The position numbers were made by a program, and so were the translations under genes. Below are positions 61,005 to 64,000 of a stretch of DNA of 64,000 nt, in pieces. This DNA comes from Oceaniovalibus sp. ACAM 378 (GTDB taxonomy: Bacteria > Pseudomonadota > Alphaproteobacteria > Rhodobacterales > Rhodobacteraceae): positions 225,360-289,359 of the forward strand of contig NZ_VSJK01000008.1 in assembly GCF_008085915.1 (NCBI RefSeq), written 5' to 3'. Each line of letters starts with the position of its first letter. Position 1 is the first letter of the stretch. Under the pieces are notes generated by a model. The model saw nothing but the letters and a program-made list of their open reading frames with translations, made no database searches and was not told the origin of the DNA.

Positions 61005-61305
61005 GGAAGGCAGCGCGATCCGGGCAGAATCCAGTTGGTCGCGACCGAGGGCGGCTCTAAGCCTTTGCTTTAAGTGTCGCCGCCTGCACCGGCACCCACG
61101 CCTCACGCCACCGCTACAAACCTGTCAGAATCTCACAGGATTTTAATCCGCTGACAAACCGATGGCCGGTTGCATCGTAGCGGGTTGCGAAAACGACAAT
61201 CCCCATTGCCGTGAAATCCCTCGCAGGGATCGTTCAAAAGCCGACCGTTTGTCGGTAGGATGTTGAACCTGTTCGAGAATGCTGGCGTCAGGCAATGTTT
61301 CAGAC
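61005..61305. other. Gap before the YqaA-family gene
   Basis: About 300 bases without a supported gene; presumably the leader of the membrane protein gene. No distinct motif seen. Confidence 0.4.
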
Positions 61306-61734
61306 ATGATCGCTTATATTGCTCTTTTCAGTTCGGCCCTTGTGGCGGCGACGATCCTGCCGATGCAATCAGAAGCAGTTCTGGTCGGGCTTTTGGCTGC
61401 CGACACTCACCCCGCATCCGCTCTGATCATGGTCGCGACGGTCGGCAATGTGTTGGGCTCTGTCATCAACTGGTTTCTCGGGCGCTATCTGCTGCGGTTC
61501 AAGGAAAGCCGATGGTTTCCAAGTTCAGAGCATCAACTCAATCGCGCACAGAACTGGTATCGGCGTTATGGCCGGTGGTCGCTTTTGGGCAGTTGGTTGC
61601 CTGTGGTCGGCGATCCGCTGACCGTGGTCGCGGGCCTGATGCGAGAGCCGCTGATGCCATTTCTTCTTCTGGTCACGATTGCGAAAGGAACCAGATATCT
61701 GGTTCTCGCGGCCCTGACATTCGCCTGGCTTTAG
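61306..61734 (+). CDS. YqaA/DedA-like membrane protein
   Basis: 142 residues with about four helices and the family signatures SSALVAATILPMQSEAVLVG, GNVLGSVINWFLGRYLLRF and GRWSLLGSWLPVVGDPLTVV. YqaA is a small SNARE-associated/DedA superfamily protein of unsettled role. ATG 61306 gives the usual MIAYIALF opening; ATG 61279 would add nine residues. Neither has a strong ribosome site. Confidence 0.85.
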   Translation: MIAYIALFSSALVAATILPMQSEAVLVGLLAADTHPASALIMVATVGNVLGSVINWFLGRYLLRFKESRWFPSSEHQLNRAQNWYRRYGRWSLLGSWLPVVGDPLTVVAGLMREPLMPFLLLVTIAKGTRYLVLAALTFAWL

Positions 61735-61876
61735 CGGTCCGAAATGGTCCGGTCGCCTTGACCCGGTGCCGGTGCAAAAGTTTATCAATCCGTAACGCAA
61801 TTCTGCGATTTACAGCCCGGCCAGCTTGCCAGTCAAAGTGGCGCCCACATTCTGGGGCCCACAGTCTGCGGCCAAG

Positions 61877-63643
61877 TCACAGCGCCTTCACACCGTCCCT
61901 GAATTGCAAACGGTAAAGATCGGCATAAACCCCGTCTGCCGCCAGCAGTTCGTCATGAGTGCCCTGTTCCACCACGCGGCCCCGGTCCAGCACGACGATT
62001 TTGTCGGCATTGCGGATCGTGGCCAGCCGGTGGGCAATCACCAGCGTTGTGCGACCCTGCGACAGCCCGTCAAGCGCGGTCTGGATCACCGCCTCGGATT
62101 GCGCGTCCAGCGCTGATGTCGCCTCGTCCAGCAGCAGAATCGGCGTGTCGCGCAGCAGGGCGCGGGCGATGGCGACGCGCTGACGCTGACCGCCCGACAG
62201 ATTCGATCCGCGCGGCCCGGCAGGGCTGTCCAGTCCGTTGGGCAATTTGGGCAGGAAATCACTGACATGGGCAGCGGTTAGAACCTCGGCCAACCGGGTT
62301 TCGGATATATCCTCGCGCCCCATCAGGATGTTGTCGCGCAGGGTTTCGTCGAACAGCAAAGCATCCTGTGTCACCGTCGAAAACTGTGCGCGCAGATCGC
62401 CAAGCTCCATTTCACTGACCGCGACACCGCCCAGCCGCACGCTGCCAAGGTCGGGGTCGGCCAGCCGGGTCAACAGGTTGAACACGGTACTTTTCCCTGC
62501 GCCGGACGGGCCGACAAGCGCTGTGGTCTGACCGGCGCGGGCGACAAAAGACAGATCGTCCAACACCGGCTGATCATCGTAGGCAAAGGTCACGCCGTCG
62601 AACACCACATCGGCCTGTAAGGCCTGCGCGGGTTGGGGCGCGGCGGGCGACCGGATCGATGGGCGCAGGTCGAAGATGCCATAAAGCCGCTCAAGCGACG
62701 CCGCCGCGATCTGGAATATCCCGGTGAGTGAGCCGAGACGACGCAACGGCTGAAACGCCAGAGCCATCGCGGTGAAGAACGACATGAACTGTCCGACGGT
62801 CTTGTCACCCTCGATAATCTCGCGTCCGCCGAGGATCAGCACGCCGAAAAACCCGACCCCGGTCATGATGTCGATCATGCCGGGCAGCATCGACTGGCCC
62901 GCCGTCGTCTTGATGTTCACCCGCACGATCCGGTCCACCACGGCGCGAAAACGCGAAAGTTGATAGGGCTCCATCCCGTTCAGCTTGACCTCGCGGATGC
63001 CATGGAAAATCTCGTCAAGGCGGGTGGATCGCTGGGTGGCGGCATCGCGCATCTGCCCGGTCTTGCGGCGCACATAACGTTGCAGCGCCATCGATGGCAG
63101 AACCAGCAGCGGAATGCCGACCAGTGCGGTCAGGGTCCACACCCAATCCACCAAAAGCGCGACGACGAACAGCGACGCCAGCGCGACGATATCGCGCCCC
63201 AGCCCCTGAATCAGCACCTGCCACACGCCCTGAACGGCCAGAGTATCGCCCTGAACCCGTTCGATCAGCGCCCCCGGCGGGTTCTTTTGAAAATACCCGG
63301 TGTCCAAAGTCATCATGTGATCCAGCAGATCGACCTGCATCGCCGTGCTCGACAGTTGCGCGACCCGGACCAGCAACACCCGCTGAATAACGCCGGTCAG
63401 CGCGCGGACCAGGAACAGCGCCAAAATCGCCAGCCCGACCCACCACATGGCGTTTATATTGCCCTGTACGAAAACCAGATCGAACATCGGCTGCAACATG
63501 TAGCTGAGCAATCCGACGGTGGACCCCTCGATCACCATCGTCGCAAAGGCCACTGCGATCCACACCCAGTGCCGCACGATATATTCGCGCCAGAGCCTGC
63601 CCATGAGAGAGCGCGACGTGGGCGGCAGGATCGGCTTTGGCAT
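61877..63643 (-). CDS. MsbA-like ABC exporter (fused permease-ATPase)
   Basis: 588 residues, half-transporter with six helices (1-320) and an ABC domain: Walker A GPSGAGKST with Lys384, signature NLSGGQRQRVAIARALL and Walker B ILLLDEATSALD. It works as a dimer in the inner membrane. Similarity in plan to MsbA (lipid A-core flippase) is clear, but multidrug or other lipid export is equally possible. It is a single leftward gene. Confidence 0.9.
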   Translation of the reverse strand: MPKPILPPTSRSLMGRLWREYIVRHWVWIAVAFATMVIEGSTVGLLSYMLQPMFDLVFVQGNINAMWWVGLAILALFLVRALTGVIQRVLLVRVAQLSSTAMQVDLLDHMMTLDTGYFQKNPPGALIERVQGDTLAVQGVWQVLIQGLGRDIVALASLFVVALLVDWVWTLTALVGIPLLVLPSMALQRYVRRKTGQMRDAATQRSTRLDEIFHGIREVKLNGMEPYQLSRFRAVVDRIVRVNIKTTAGQSMLPGMIDIMTGVGFFGVLILGGREIIEGDKTVGQFMSFFTAMALAFQPLRRLGSLTGIFQIAAASLERLYGIFDLRPSIRSPAAPQPAQALQADVVFDGVTFAYDDQPVLDDLSFVARAGQTTALVGPSGAGKSTVFNLLTRLADPDLGSVRLGGVAVSEMELGDLRAQFSTVTQDALLFDETLRDNILMGREDISETRLAEVLTAAHVSDFLPKLPNGLDSPAGPRGSNLSGGQRQRVAIARALLRDTPILLLDEATSALDAQSEAVIQTALDGLSQGRTTLVIAHRLATIRNADKIVVLDRGRVVEQGTHDELLAADGVYADLYRLQFRDGVKAL

Positions 63644-64000
63644 CTTTCACGCTCCCGGTGGTTGGCCCTTTGCTAGCCTCTTCGACCGGAATAGGAAAGT
63701 ACGCCGCGGATCGGCGGGCCACGCCTGTGGCGGCGGTGCGTGAGCGTGCAGGGTCTGGCAAAGCCGGGTATGAAGCGGCGGCCCTGTCAGACTTTTCCGT
63801 CAGAACTGTGATGGGGAAATCTCTGATAGTCTGAATGCAGATCTTCGCGCTTCTTGAGACGAACGACAGGTTGGATGTAGGTTTCTCGGACGCCCCGCGC
63901 GACGTTTGAGTGACGCGGGACGTTGCCTGGCGTCGGAGAAGCGCTCAAGCGGGAAATCGCGGGGTTGGGCTTGGTGGGTGGTTTGTTGCTATGGGGATTG
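63644..64000. other. Right-edge region without a supported gene
   Basis: About 357 bases. It holds the ABC exporter's upstream region and a weak GC-rich inverted sequence near 63880-63920. No frame is convincing; a gene may begin beyond the edge. Confidence 0.45.

Overview
The window is GC-rich chromosomal DNA of an alphaproteobacterium, most likely a marine Rhodobacterales (Roseobacter-group) species. The evidence is the gene order yajC-secD-secF-Mth938-ccmABCDG, a TAXI-type TRAP transporter with a fused permease and a UspA partner, a DksA with a single cysteine, DUF2927 and DUF6314 proteins, and CcmABCDG (System I) cytochrome c maturation. No phage, plasmid, IS element or CRISPR array is visible. 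Genes are dense, often overlap by 1-4 bases, and mostly carry good ribosome binding sites.

Layout. 1-5.5 kb: a large Pro/Ala-rich membrane protein cut by the left edge, a secreted SIMPL-domain protein, O-acetylhomoserine sulfhydrylase, and a glycosyltransferase-like protein. 5.7-20.3 kb: a nitrogen-metabolism block. It holds an XRE-cupin regulator divergent from a GABA-type aminotransferase, a TAXI TRAP transporter (binding protein, fused permease, universal stress protein), and a tight five-gene set: carbon-nitrogen hydrolase, Orn/Lys/Arg-type decarboxylase, ATP-grasp ligase, C45 acyltransferase/amidase and class-III aminotransferase. Together these look like a pathway that imports, decarboxylates, amide-links, cleaves and transaminates an amino compound. 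I know of no described pathway with this combination, and it is the best candidate here for an undescribed system.

20.4-24.3 kb: an AT-rich single-gene island coding for a protein with a HEPN-like R-x4-H motif, then a GH13-like probable glucosylglycerol hydrolase and a decayed MFS-transporter tail. 24.3-30.7 kb: a long leftward operon (MoxR ATPase, AEC transporter, GNAT, DUF2927 lipoprotein, a 54-codon membrane protein, CoxE-type VWA protein, DUF6653-type protein, M48 protease), much of it joined by start/stop overlaps. 30.8-41.4 kb: housekeeping genes (dksA, FAD monooxygenase, tpiA, psd-pssA, A-type Fe-S carrier, aldose epimerase, DUF59 protein, a RimB-RimK fusion, tgt).

41.5-51.3 kb: lon with a possible heat-shock promoter, an HU-like protein, tRNA-Val(CAC), the Sec accessory genes yajC-secD-secF, and the cytochrome c maturation genes ccmABCDG. 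51.5-64 kb: acnA, a DUF1223 protein, a lipid A-type acyltransferase, an orphan FliG-family protein, purB with a tiny secreted Cys-rich protein next to it, two small proteins (the second DUF6314), bioY, a YqaA-family membrane protein and an MsbA-like ABC exporter. Functions are inferred from motifs and remembered families; no database search was possible.
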